Positions 8,201 to 17,100 of a stretch of DNA of 53,685 bases are shown here, in pieces. The stretch lies in NCBI GenBank assembly GCA_022773585.1, contig JALEZZ010000084.1, positions 1 to 53,685 on the forward strand. Direction: 5' to 3'. The position numbers and the translations under genes were made by a program. Source of the DNA: Selenomonas sp. (lineage in GTDB: Bacteria > Bacillota > Negativicutes > Selenomonadales > Selenomonadaceae). The notes under the pieces were generated by a model that saw only the letters and a list, made by a program, of their open reading frames with translations, searched no databases and was not told the DNA's origin. Position 1 is the first letter of the stretch. Each line of letters starts with the position of its first letter.

Positions 8201-9744
8201 ACATGGGCGAGCGCGCGCTGCCAGGCTTCGCGCTGCGTCGCGGCGTCGGACTGCAGGCTGTCGTCAAAGATGTCCTGCTCGATGGCCTCCATGCGCTCGA
8301 TGACAGCATGGATGGCAGATTCCGTCTTGCCGAGTTCGCGCGTGAGGCGGCTGGCTTCCTTGCGGATGTTGGCTTCATTGGCAGCTTCGTCCTTCTGTGC
8401 TCCGGCGATGTGCTGGCGCTGGGCTTCGAGTTTTTCGCGCTGCGCCTCACAGGCAGCTTCCTGCACGGAAAAAATGTAATGCAGGAACGCGCTGTTTTCG
8501 GCAAGTTTTTCGCGGAGCGCCTGCGCCTCTTCGTCTTGGTCGAGCTCGGCGAGGGCGGTGGCGGCCGACTTTTCGGCCTGCTGCGCTTCGTCATGTTCCT
8601 GCCGCAGGCGGGCGAGCACGAGGCTCTGGAGCAGCGACTCGGTTTCTTTGAGGTGTGTTTCGGCTTCTTCACAGGCCGCCTGCGCCTTTTCGAATATGGA
8701 TTCTTTTTCAGAGGCGGCGGCTTCGGCTTCTGCGACACCGCAGGCTTCGAGAGACTGCTGGACGCTGCGCGTTTGCTCTTTGAGTCCTGCTTCCTGTTCT
8801 GTGAGCTCTCCCTGCGTCGTGCGGCGCGCTTCAAGAACCTCTGTCGCTTTCTGGTAGAGGCACTTGAGCTTGCCGCTCGCGGCGCGCAGTTCATTCTCGA
8901 TGTCGAATGTGTCCTTCTGCACGGCCGTGTAGGATTCCATGCGATCCATGACGCCGCGCATTTCCTCGATGCGTTTCTGCAAGACGCGTTGCTGGCGGAA
9001 ATGGTCGCGCTGCTTTTCGAAGAGTTCGGCAAAGCCGTTGCCGCCCTCTTTTTCCGTGCCATTCTCGTCAGCGATGCCTTCCTCGACGGTCGGAATCAGC
9101 AGGCGGTCGACAAGCGTCTCGTTCGTGCGGCAGTTCTCGAAAAATGCTTCGACGCCGCCCTCGGTCTCGTTGATTGCCGCAATCTTGTTCCACTCGGCCG
9201 GGATGATGCGGAAGTGTTCCTCGATGTATTTGCCATAGGTCTGAAGCGAGTCGTTTTCCGAAAAGAAATGCGCCGTCATGCTGTTGTCGGCAAGGCTTCG
9301 GAAGTATGTCGCCATTTCTTCTTTCGTGGCGGGACGATCGTGGCTATCTTCCTTTCGGACAAACGGCAGCTTGTCGATGCTCGCGCGGTCGTCCGGACCG
9401 TATTCATACGCAAATTCCTGCGAGGCGAGCTGGTCTTTGCTATTCAGAAACAGAGAGACGGCCGTCAGCGCATAGCGGCGCGGGTCGTTCTCGAGAATCC
9501 ATTCGACGGCGATGTGCGCGATGGAGTTGCTGAGCAGGAGCGTCTCCTGGATCTTGCGCTGGGCGACGGTCTTGCGCGGCAGCACGGACTGGATGAGCGT
9601 CTGGACGAAGACGGTTTTTCCCGCGCCATTTTCAAGCAGCAGGATGCCGTTGCAGCCGTCGAAGCGGAATGTCGTGTCGATATAGCGTTTCTTGCCGCCG
9701 TCGTAGACGACGTTCGTGAAGCGGATGCGGCTGATGGATGGCAT
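5263..9744 (-). CDS. jetC: Wadjet anti-plasmid system SMC-like ATPase JetC
   Basis: This 1493-residue SMC/MukB-like protein is the motor of the Wadjet complex, which extrudes DNA loops and lets JetD cut small circular plasmids. The ATPase head is split between the ends. The P-loop ENGAGKT is at residues 38-44. Near the C-terminus come the ABC signature NKWSGGE (about 1360) and a Walker B strand, VVVADNPFGKASS (about 1400). Between them are two long coiled coils rich in Glu, Lys, Arg and Ala, separated by a globular hinge-like region around residues 640-760. The gene starts two bases after jetB ends, so translation is coupled. I recall the same domain style (DUF5716 and DUF6063 partners, DNPFGKASS motif) from type III Wadjet, but this subtype should be confirmed with family models. 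In the Walker B segment the residue after the Asp is Asn, not the usual Glu. Confidence 0.9.
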   Translation of the reverse strand: MPSISRIRFTNVVYDGGKKRYIDTTFRFDGCNGILLLENGAGKTVFVQTLIQSVLPRKTVAQRKIQETLLLSNSIAHIAVEWILENDPRRYALTAVSLFLNSKDQLASQEFAYEYGPDDRASIDKLPFVRKEDSHDRPATKEEMATYFRSLADNSMTAHFFSENDSLQTYGKYIEEHFRIIPAEWNKIAAINETEGGVEAFFENCRTNETLVDRLLIPTVEEGIADENGTEKEGGNGFAELFEKQRDHFRQQRVLQKRIEEMRGVMDRMESYTAVQKDTFDIENELRAASGKLKCLYQKATEVLEARRTTQGELTEQEAGLKEQTRSVQQSLEACGVAEAEAAASEKESIFEKAQAACEEAETHLKETESLLQSLVLARLRQEHDEAQQAEKSAATALAELDQDEEAQALREKLAENSAFLHYIFSVQEAACEAQREKLEAQRQHIAGAQKDEAANEANIRKEASRLTRELGKTESAIHAVIERMEAIEQDIFDDSLQSDAATQREAWQRALAHVKAAIEDDEKNLAFYKDQKNVLQKKLPEERSSLARLSKDIAQMAVELGGIDTEAKNLLEKLRLVPECANLAETTLELYQRSSFLTDQLGDNLVREDEKKKKLALLCRQAHRFVDQYEKAASFAADPALDDLLDTWRNDFPTLQSGADAYRAAVKSGRDGEELRRIYPFWAASVITAEDSTAELLRRLAAKTGLLTEPVFVLTSGELRTILTESKAPTLARSITPDYWNHMMDDEFRAWLDSLADEAAKRDKALAQQEAACADLRTLRASLIGFYQKRPFSEYQELTTSRKEAEAKAELLERSIRESEATIEQCQQSIGSYQKLLYDHKAEQDDLAHRLSELGIYEKLQDEHRKHLKTQEELHHKEQDVQEQLAKEAEKKARLASELQNVLTSLGSLRNRTAEIRQRLYYEDVQSMPPQETDKSYNVLADERRQILGRIDGIQANRGRIEEKLAQAAKDQKRLTREMERLQEEARGNELTLDETLPWPMDGAEQEQALREARPALLKEMKARQKERDATRRAYDKASGNLESVRKRYAEQYGEELPTIEGNLAEARARFEKQKAAIMAVLAACQSSKDTNLHHIDVLAGTINRLDKENITLQFTVDRVHAILLPDEWQTDDSDVFRRAAPPLLSACHEIYDRYAVQREKNRQAKDSFIAYCEQHIREERRRRHIVDGIRSKDAYEDYVEWRAVIQKTIQQSISLAETERQEHFSHIEHMVEHMTLYLQEIGRGLKEIAAKTRIRTESGTKDIYTIHFAEKKDSEMRTAIRGYLSSLTERLDSEAFLDEDGREDSRKIKEELQKKLRTQQILAATLGNHAVKVKCRKATSIGTFSERPYDWEESNKWSGGEVWCKNMALFLGCLNYLSEKRARIPHTKYASRVVVADNPFGKASSDHVLDPVFFIADQLGFQILALTAHEDGNFIRKYFPIIYSCRFAELAGGKGKVLHPEMQIQTAFFEEHNPGALERLESYEETGLFGN

Positions 9745-9746
9745 GG

Positions 9747-10526
9747 TCAGGCCTCCTTTTCGGGCGATGCAGGGAATGCCTCGGAACCGGCAGTTTCATT
9801 GTTTTTCGCCGGATGGTCGAGCGAATAGAGGAAGTCCGTGATGCCGCGGTTGTAGCGCTCTTCGAGGTAGTAGTTTGTGAAGATGGTCTTTGCTTTCTCG
9901 GTCAGGCTGTACTCGCCAGCGCCATTGTCGTGCAAGAGGCCCTGCGTTTCGAGGAAGCGCTTCGTCATCATGAGGAAGCCGGTGCGGCTTGTCGTGCGGG
10001 CGTCCTGCTTTTTGACGGTTTCCTTGACGCTGTCGAGGTCGGTCCACTTGCGCACGAGTGCGACCCAGTTGACGTTGTAGTCCGTTTCGGCCTGCCGCAG
10101 TTCCTCTTCCTTGCGCGTGGCGAGCGCATCGATGCGCTGGTTCATCTTTTCGAGCCAGCTCTGGAGCGTGACGAAGTCGTGCGGTTCCCAGCTTGTATAG
10201 CTGTCGTAGAAGCAGCCGACGAAGACGATGATGGCGAGGTACATCAGGTAGATGTCCATGTTGAGAGACTTCGCTGTCAGGAAATCCTTCTTGATCTGCT
10301 CGTTTGTCATGTGGAACGGCGAATCCGTGGCAATCGGAATGAGGTAAATGGCATCGGCATCGTCGATGATCGTGCACTGGACGCGCGATGCAAAGCTCTG
10401 CGCGAGGCTGCGGACGTCTTCGTCGCTGTAGAGGTCGGCGTAGTCTCCCTTCGCCACGCTGCCCTTTGCCGCGAGATGGCTGTAGAGGTCGAACGCGCGG
10501 AAGACGGTCTTTTCAGGATAGTCCAT
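9747..10526 (-). CDS. jetB: Wadjet subunit JetB (MukE-like, DUF6063 type)
   Basis: The 259-residue protein sits between the kleisin JetA and the SMC protein JetC and fits JetB, the MukE-like winged-helix partner that binds the kleisin. It is acidic and alpha-helical, opens with MDYPEKTVFRAFDLYSHL and has a short hydrophobic stretch (YLMYLAIIVFVGCFY, about residues 93-107) that is more likely a buried helix than a membrane anchor. A C-terminal TGFLMMTKRFLETQGLL region resembles a winged helix. It overlaps jetA by 14 bases and ends two bases before jetC. The assignment rests mainly on operon position and recalled similarity to DUF6063. Confidence 0.8.
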   Translation of the reverse strand: MDYPEKTVFRAFDLYSHLAAKGSVAKGDYADLYSDEDVRSLAQSFASRVQCTIIDDADAIYLIPIATDSPFHMTNEQIKKDFLTAKSLNMDIYLMYLAIIVFVGCFYDSYTSWEPHDFVTLQSWLEKMNQRIDALATRKEEELRQAETDYNVNWVALVRKWTDLDSVKETVKKQDARTTSRTGFLMMTKRFLETQGLLHDNGAGEYSLTEKAKTIFTNYYLEERYNRGITDFLYSLDHPAKNNETAGSEAFPASPEKEA

Positions 10527-12000
10527 GATGTATTTCCACCTTGATGTTCATATTGCTGATGGTAAAGCCCGGTTGCTCGATGCAGCCTGGCATGTCGTCA
10601 ATAGAGATGGCTGCGAGCTCGGGATGCTGGAGTGCAATTTCTCGGTACGGCGAGTCCTCGCCGAGATGGTCGTCATCGAAGAGCACGGTGCGGCGGCGAT
10701 GCAGAATCATCCAGAAAATGTAGAACTGCTTTTCCGCCAGAATCTTTGGGCGGTGCTCTTCTTCGGATTCGATGAAAGCGGCAAGCGTTGTCTCCGTTTC
10801 ATCTGCGAGGTGCGAAAGGAGGTCATCGGCAATCGTGCGATAGTGCTGGCGCAGATTTTCTTTTGCCTGCGTTTCGCTTTCCGTTTCGATTTCGGCGTCG
10901 GGAAATTCTTCCTGATGGTCTTCGCGTTCGAAGCGTTCGAGACGCTGCGGCGCGAAGATGTCGACGGGGGACCAGATGGCTGGCTTCGCAACGGGCAGGA
11001 ACGGCTCGATGAGGCGGCGGGAGGCCGTGAGCGGCAGCGGCGTCGCGAAGAAGCGGTTCGTCACGTCGGCATCGAAGTTGAAGGAATCGATGCCTGAAAA
11101 ATAGAGTGCTTCTTCGGCGGCCGCGAGCGCTGACGTGCCGAGCTCGATGCTGAGCTCGAGGAGCTTTCGGTGCTTGCCATGCACGACGTCGAGGCGCTGC
11201 TCGACGAGCATGATGCTGTCGAGCGCATTCTGCACGGGGTCTTGGTCGACGTTGTCATGGATGCGGCGTTTTGTCTCGCCGATGAACGTTTTGAGTTCCT
11301 TGAACTGATCTTCTTCGCTTTTGAGGCGTTCATTGAGGTCGGCGACAATCTTGCGGTAGCGTGCGAGCGTTTCCTCTGAGACGATGCTGCGGTGGATTTC
11401 GCGGCGGATGCGCATGATGCGGCCGCGCAGCGTCTCGACATCGAGGCGCATTTCCTCGACCTGCCGCAGCGCGAGCGCGAACTGGCCTTTCTCGAGCTGC
11501 TTGCGCAGGATGAGCTGGTTGATCGAGAGCTGGTATTCGTTGAAGTATTCCTTCGTTGCAAAGACGAGCTCGAGGCCCTGTTCGTCGAGCACGTAATACT
11601 GTGCATTCGACGACACATCGACTTTGTCGGCCTTGAGATATGAAAACTCAGCCGTGCGCTCCTGCTTTGCCGCCCAGTCGAAGAAGGTCTCAGCGTTGCG
11701 GCGGCCTGTCGTTGGGCGGAATGTCGTGACGATGTCGCGTGCGAGCTTTTCATAATCTTGGAACGTATCGGAAAACTGGCTGTTCGTCTGGTCTTGCAGG
11801 AATCCTGCGAGCTCGCGGATGCCGGCATCCTTGCGGCCGTCGAGCATGTGCTCGAAAAAGAAAAGGAGCGTCATGAGGCCGAGCTCGAGCTCTGTTGTCT
11901 CCGTGCCATCCTTGCGGCGGAGCTTGCGCCCGCGCAGGCGGTAGAGCGGCGAGAAGAGCAGGATGCGGCTCATGCGCTCGCTGAAATTCTCAAGTTCCAT
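10513..12000 (-). CDS. jetA: Wadjet kleisin subunit JetA (MukF-like)
   Basis: The 495-residue protein is the kleisin of the Wadjet complex, linking the two JetC heads and recruiting JetB and JetD. The N-terminal 100 residues are helical and winged-helix-like (MSRILLFSPLYRLRGRKLRRKDG). The middle (about 165-280) is a long coiled-coil, heptad-rich stretch with EEMRLDVETLRGRIMRIRRE. The C-terminal third is acidic and ends with a beta-rich tail containing ISNMNIKVEI. This architecture matches JetA of the DUF5716 group. The start at 12000 overlaps the end of jetD by 11 bases, and its own end overlaps jetB by 14, so all four jet genes are translationally coupled. Confidence 0.85.
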   Translation of the reverse strand: MELENFSERMSRILLFSPLYRLRGRKLRRKDGTETTELELGLMTLLFFFEHMLDGRKDAGIRELAGFLQDQTNSQFSDTFQDYEKLARDIVTTFRPTTGRRNAETFFDWAAKQERTAEFSYLKADKVDVSSNAQYYVLDEQGLELVFATKEYFNEYQLSINQLILRKQLEKGQFALALRQVEEMRLDVETLRGRIMRIRREIHRSIVSEETLARYRKIVADLNERLKSEEDQFKELKTFIGETKRRIHDNVDQDPVQNALDSIMLVEQRLDVVHGKHRKLLELSIELGTSALAAAEEALYFSGIDSFNFDADVTNRFFATPLPLTASRRLIEPFLPVAKPAIWSPVDIFAPQRLERFEREDHQEEFPDAEIETESETQAKENLRQHYRTIADDLLSHLADETETTLAAFIESEEEHRPKILAEKQFYIFWMILHRRRTVLFDDDHLGEDSPYREIALQHPELAAISIDDMPGCIEQPGFTISNMNIKVEIHHGLS

Positions 12001-13072
12001 GAAGCGTCTCCTTCAGGCAGGAAAGCAGCTCGTCCGTTCCGAGCGCTTCTTGCGGATAGTAGCAGCCGGATTTGAGCAGATGACAGGAACGGCTGCGAAG
12101 CAACTCCGGCATCTGGCGGAGAAAGGCGCCGAGTGCTTCAGGAGCAGGCGACTGCTGCTCCTTGCCGTGCGATTCGGGATGCGTGAGGAAGGCCGCGTAG
12201 AACGGGACGGCGAGACGCAGCTCGATGCGTCCATCCAGTGTCTCGCATTTTTCTGCAAGCTCGTGCCAGATGCGGAGCCCTTCCCAGTCGAAGTCGCCAA
12301 AGTACCAGGCGATGTGATGCGCTTTGGGATAGCCGCACTGCGCTGGCAGCTGGTCGATGCTCGCGAGAATCTTCCAGCCATAGCCGAGGATGAGGCTCGT
12401 AAGCGTTGTCTCAGCAAGATGCGGAAAAAGCGCCATCCACGGAGCCTTGTTCTCGACGATGAGATGGTAGTAGCAGATGTGTCCGTTCTCGTAGGCGGGA
12501 GATGGCAGCATGGAATCCGTCGGATGGAATGCCATCATCAGCGGGTCGGCTTCGGGTGCGACGCCGAGCGCTTCGCGCGAGAGGCCGAGGCGCGTGAGCA
12601 AGCCGCCATCTGAAAGCAAAAATTTTTCATCGCCGAAGATGTCATAGGAACGTTGCTGGAGCGATGTCTTCGGGAGCTCGGCGGGCGGGCAGGAGAGCTG
12701 CTGCAGGTAGTTGCTCAGCGTCTCGATGGCCGTGCGGTCGCGCTGCCACTCGCCATAAGGATGGCTCATGTACCATGAGAGGTCGAGAGTACCTGAAATC
12801 GCGTCTTCGATGGCCTCCTGCTGGATGCGGGCGGCCGACGCCGCAAAGAGCGGGCCGAGGTGGATCGTGTACTTTCGCGCGAGCCCGCCGTGGTCGCAGC
12901 CGCCTGCCTTGATGGGCGCGAGGACGCCATCCTGCTGGAGCGACGTGATGGCGTCGTGGAACGGCGCATAGTCCATGCGGCGGCAAACTTCCTGCAACGC
13001 GTCGAGCGTCACAGTCTTGCGATTCTGCTGCATCAGGAGATTTTTGAGCAGGGTGACGGCTTCCTTCTCCAT
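11990..13072 (-). CDS. jetD: Wadjet nuclease subunit JetD (Toprim, DUF2220)
   Basis: The 360-residue protein is the nuclease that cleaves the plasmid once JetABC has extruded it. The C-terminal part is a Toprim-like domain: Glu207 in LIVENKAPW and the paired Asp260 and Asp262 in YFGDFDWEGLRIW supply the metal-binding acidic residues. The N-terminal half (about 1-150) is helical, with a winged-helix-like start (TLDALQEVCRRMDYAPFHDAI) and a basic Gly-rich turn (GGLARKYTIHLG). This matches the JetD/DUF2220 family, related to the topoisomerase VI A and Spo11 Toprim fold. It is upstream of jetA in the transcript and begins five bases after the small zinc-ribbon gene ends. Confidence 0.9.
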   Translation of the reverse strand: MEKEAVTLLKNLLMQQNRKTVTLDALQEVCRRMDYAPFHDAITSLQQDGVLAPIKAGGCDHGGLARKYTIHLGPLFAASAARIQQEAIEDAISGTLDLSWYMSHPYGEWQRDRTAIETLSNYLQQLSCPPAELPKTSLQQRSYDIFGDEKFLLSDGGLLTRLGLSREALGVAPEADPLMMAFHPTDSMLPSPAYENGHICYYHLIVENKAPWMALFPHLAETTLTSLILGYGWKILASIDQLPAQCGYPKAHHIAWYFGDFDWEGLRIWHELAEKCETLDGRIELRLAVPFYAAFLTHPESHGKEQQSPAPEALGAFLRQMPELLRSRSCHLLKSGCYYPQEALGTDELLSCLKETLHGT

Positions 13073-13076
13073 GATT

Positions 13077-13367
13077 TCAGCGTGCCTTGCTCGCGAAGAG
13101 ATAGATCAGCACCGTCAGCACGATGCCGAGCTCGCCCCAGAGCGGGCCTTTTTCGATGAAGGCGTAGATTGTCGCAGCGAGGCAGAAAACGACGGCGAAG
13201 ATCGTCTGCTTCGCATTCTCGCGGCGGAAGGCGAATGTATCGTAATCGACGCCTGTGATTTCCTTGAAGCAGGCCTTGCAGATGACTTCCTCGCGGCCGT
13301 CCTCGGTCTTGTGGCGCAGCGCGTCCTTTTCGTCCATGGTCTTTCCACAGTGTTCGCATCTGAGCAT
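13077..13367 (-). CDS. Small zinc-ribbon protein with two membrane helices, first gene of the Wadjet operon
   Basis: The 96-residue protein has two CxxC knuckles (Cys4/Cys7 and Cys30/Cys33), which should bind one zinc. Two predicted membrane helices follow (about residues 55-71 and 76-92) and a short basic tail (ASKAR). The protein is not recognised beyond this. It precedes jetD by four bases and has the strongest ribosome site of the operon (AGGGAGG, 13 bases before ATG, rather distant). The spacing indicates co-transcription with jetDABC. No known Wadjet subunit looks like this, so it may be an accessory or sensor, or simply a housekeeping gene trapped in the transcript. Confidence 0.8.
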   Translation of the reverse strand: MLRCEHCGKTMDEKDALRHKTEDGREEVICKACFKEITGVDYDTFAFRRENAKQTIFAVVFCLAATIYAFIEKGPLWGELGIVLTVLIYLFASKAR

Positions 13368-13386
13368 AGTGAATGAAGTTCCTCCC

Positions 13387-13416
13387 TTGAAGTTTCAAAT
13401 GTCATTTTCTATTCTA
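13387..13416 (-). promoter_or_regulatory. Wadjet operon -10 box and palindromic operator-like site
   Basis: On the minus strand TAGAAT (13411-13416) is a good -10 but has no convincing -35 (TGGTAA at 17 bases). Just downstream, over the expected start and leader, is the inverted repeat TTGAAACTTCAA (13387-13398). A repressor binding here would block the whole operon. The function is inferred only from position. Confidence 0.45.
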
Positions 13417-13539
13417 TCCTAAAAGCGAGAGCATTACCAGAATTTTTCACGTTTGCTGCTTCTGCGTTCTTTGCCTGCTGCGAGATTCGGCAGTTGCAAG
13501 GAGATATGTCCTTTTTTCAGAAATAATCTGCCAGAAATG

Positions 13540-13568
13540 TTGCAGACGGCCCCGATTTTCGATAGAAT
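13540..13568 (+). promoter_or_regulatory. Promoter of the yhcH-purL unit
   Basis: TTGCAG at 13540-13545, 17-base spacer, TAGAAT at 13563-13568. It diverges from the Wadjet operon promoter across about 120 bases. Confidence 0.7.
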
Positions 13569-13609
13569 GGAAGGCAGATGATTTCTATCTATTGAAAGAA
13601 GGTCTTTTC

Positions 13610-14095
13610 ATGGTAATCGGCACGATGGACGCCGCTTCGCGGCGCCATGCGGAGTATCCGCCCATCATCGAGGAAGCGCTCGAGTACCTGCGCCAGCAGG
13701 ACTTCTCGAAGCTCGCGGACGGGCGCTATTACCCGCGTGGAGAGGAGCACGGCGAGGAAATCTTTGCCGACGTGCAGCGCTATACGACGAAACCGGCCGA
13801 GGAATGCTACCCCGAGGCGCACAAACGCTATGCGGATGTGCAGTTCATCGCGGAAGGGAGCGAGTATCTCGGCTGGTGCCCGTTCAGCCCGGACCTTGTG
13901 GAGCACGCGCCGTACAATGACGTTTATGACATTACGTTCTTTGAAAAGCTCGTGCCGGAGAGCACGCTGATCATGAAGCCGGGCAGCTTTGCCGTGCTCT
14001 ATCCGGAGGACGTCCATGCGCCTCGCATGGAGACCGAGGAAGGGCCGCAGCCCGTGACGAAGGTCGTTGTCAAGATTTCCGTGGATTTGCTCTAA
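13610..14095 (+). CDS. YhcH/YjgK/YiaL family cupin (DUF386)
   Basis: The 161-residue protein is a single-domain cupin of the YhcH/YiaL (beta-galactosidase subunit beta, DUF386) family. Typical segments are HAEYPPIIEEALEYL at the start, the metal-site region AHKRYADVQFIAEG, and the FAVLYPEDVHAPRM strand near the end. Family members bind a metal and are linked to sialic acid or other sugar metabolism, probably as mutarotase- or isomerase-like enzymes; the substrate here is unknown and no sugar genes are nearby. The ATG at 13610 follows GAAAGAAGG by seven bases and is preferred to an upstream TTG at 13592. purL begins 37 bases later in the same direction. Confidence 0.85.
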   Translation: MVIGTMDAASRRHAEYPPIIEEALEYLRQQDFSKLADGRYYPRGEEHGEEIFADVQRYTTKPAEECYPEAHKRYADVQFIAEGSEYLGWCPFSPDLVEHAPYNDVYDITFFEKLVPESTLIMKPGSFAVLYPEDVHAPRMETEEGPQPVTKVVVKISVDLL

Positions 14096-14132
14096 CGTTT
14101 ACGCTCATTGGAAGCAGGAGGACCCAGCACTC

Positions 14133-17100
14133 ATGGTAAGAAGAATTTTCGTGGAAAAACGGCAGGGATTCTTTGACATCCCGGCACAGCAGCTCTGTGA
14201 CGATCTGACGGAGACATTCCGCCTGACGGAGCTCAAGGCCGTGCGCATCATCACCCGCTACGACATCGAAGGCCTGAGCGACGAGGAATACGAAAAGGTG
14301 AAGTCGGTCGTCTTCTCGGAGCCGCCGGTCGATGTCGTCTATGAAGAAAAGCTGCCGCATTTCCCGAACTCGCGCATGTTCGCGATGGAGTATCTGCCGG
14401 GCCAGTACGATGTGACGGCAGATTCGGCCGCGCAGTGCGTCCAGCTCGTGACGGCGAAGGAGCGCCCCGTCATCCGCACGGCGCGCGTCATCGTCATCGT
14501 CGGCGATGTCGATCGCGAGACGTTCGAGAAAATCAAATCTTACCTGATCAACAAGGTCGAGAGCCGCGAGGCGTCGCTTGAAAAGCCGGAGTCGCTCGAA
14601 ATGAAGATGGAGCAGCCGGCCGATGTCAAGGTGCTCGAAGACTTCAACACGCTCGATGACGCAGGCCTCCATGCATTCATGGACAAGATGGGCTTTGCGA
14701 TGAGCTTTGAGGACCTCAAGTTCTGCCAGGAGTATTTCCGCGATACGGAGCATCGTGCGCCGACGGTCACGGAGCTGCGCGTCATCGACACGTACTGGTC
14801 GGATCATTGCCGTCATACGACGTTCACGACGGCCATCGACATGGTAGACATCGAGGACGGTTATTTCTCGCCGTCCATCACGCGTGCCTATGAGCAGTAT
14901 CTCAAAGACCGCGAAAATGTCTATGGGGCATCGACCATCCGCGACGTGACGCTCATGGATCTCGCAGTCATCGGCATGAAGGAGCTGCGCAAGGAAGGCC
15001 TGCTCGAAGACCTCGACAAGTCCGAGGAAATCAACGCGTGCAGCATCCAGATCAAGGCGGACATCGGCGGCAAGGAAGAAGACTGGCTCGTCATGTTCAA
15101 GAACGAGACGCACAACCATCCGACGGAAATCGAGCCGTTCGGCGGTGCGGCGACGTGCCTCGGCGGTGCCATCCGCGACCCGCTGTCGGGCCGTTCGTAT
15201 GTCTATCAGGCCATGCGCGTGACGGGGGCAGCCGACCCGCGCCGTCCCATCAAGGACACGCTGCCGGGCAAGCTGCCGCAGAAGAAAATCACGCTCGGCG
15301 CAGCGGCAGGCTACAGTTCCTATGGCAACCAGATCGGCCTCGCGACGGGGCAGGTGCAGGAAGTTTACCATGAAGGCTACATGGCGAAGCGCATGGAAAT
15401 CGGCGCGGTCATCGCGGCGGCGCCGAAGGAGAACGTCGTGCGCGAGCGCCCGGCGGCAGGCGACATCATCGTGCTCGTCGGCGGCCGTACGGGCCGCGAT
15501 GGCTGCGGCGGTGCCACGGGCTCGTCGAAGGAGCACACGGAGGAATCGCTTGAAACGTGCGGCGCGGAAGTCCAGAAGGGCAATCCGCCGACGGAGCGCA
15601 AGATCCAGCGCTTGTTCCGCAATCCGTCTGTCTCGCGCATGATCAAGCGTTGCAACGACTTCGGTGCAGGCGGCGTTTCGGTCGCGATTGGCGAGCTCGC
15701 TGACGGCCTCGTCATCGACCTCGATGCCGTCAAGAAGAAGTATGAGGGTCTCGACGGCACGGAGCTTGCGATTTCCGAGTCGCAGGAGCGCATGGCCGTC
15801 GTGCTCGATCCGAAAGACCTCGATGCGTTTGTTCGCTTTGCGGATGCGGAAAATCTTGAAGCGACGGAGGTTGCTGTCGTGACGACGGAGCCGCGCCTGA
15901 TCATGAAGTGGCGCGGCAAGCCCATCGTGCAGATGAACCGCGCGTTCCTCGACACGAATGGCGTGCGCCAGCATGTCACGGCGAAAATCACGCAGCCGGA
16001 TGTCTCGAAGCGCTACCTGTTCTCCGAGACGCCGGAGGCAAAAGAAGCGGGCCGCGACATCGAGAAGGCATGGCTCGCAAATCTCACCGACCTCAACGTC
16101 TGCAGCCAGAAGGGCCTCTCGGAGCGCTTTGACTCGACGATTGGCGGCAATACGGTGCTCATGCCGTTTGGCGGCAAGACGCAGCTGACGCCGGAAGAGG
16201 GCATGGTCGCAAAACTCCCGGTGCTCGGTGCTGAGACGACGACGGCGACGGCCATGACGTTCGGCCTCAATCCGTACTTCACGGAGTGGAGCCCGTTCCA
16301 TGGTGCCGTGTACTCCGTCGTCGAGGCGGCGGCGAAGATGGTCGCACTCGGCGGCCGCGCTGACAAAGTCCGCCTGACGTTCCAGGAATATTTCGAGAGC
16401 CTCGGCAAAGACCCCGAGAAGTGGGGCAATCCGTTCGCGGCGCTGCTCGGCGCGCTCTGGGCGCAGCACCAGCTGAAGATTCCGGCCATCGGCGGCAAGG
16501 ATTCCATGTCGGGCACGTTCGAGCACATCCATGTGCCGCCGACGCTCGCAGCGTTCGCGGTCGATGTGCTGCCCGCGGGCCGCGCGGTTTCGGCGGAGTT
16601 CAAGTATCCCGGCAACAAGGTCTATGTCGTGCCGTGCCACAAGGACAGCCAGGATTTGCCGCGCTTCGACCAGCTCAACAAGAATTTTGCGGCCATCAGC
16701 AAGCTTACGGCCGAGAAGAAGGTCTTCGCGGCGAAGAGCGTCGGCATCGGCGGCATCGCGGCGGCCATTACGAAGATGTGCCTCGGCAACAATGTCGGCT
16801 TCAAGTTCACGAAGACGGTCAGCCACGACGACCTGTTCTGCCCGGACTACGGTACGATTTTGCTCGAAGTCGCTGCAAATGCGAAGCTCGACGAAGAGCT
16901 CAAGGAGACGGGCTGCTACGAGCTCGGCGAGACGACGGCCGTGCCGAGCGTCGTCTGCGGCGCATCCGTTGTGAGCCTGCAGGAATGCACGCAGGCCTAC
17001 ACGAAGCCGCTCGAAAAGATTTTCCCGACGAAAGTCACGCGCAAGACGCGCGAGCAGGCGCTCTGGCGTCCGTATACGAAGGGCCCGGCACTCAAGAGCC

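Noticed and set aside
6457..9828. 1123-residue open frame on the plus strand opposite jetC
   Set aside because: It is a mirror of the GC-biased codons of jetC; its product is a low-complexity mix of Phe, Leu, Ala, Glu and Asp without domains, and jetC has clear ATPase motifs.
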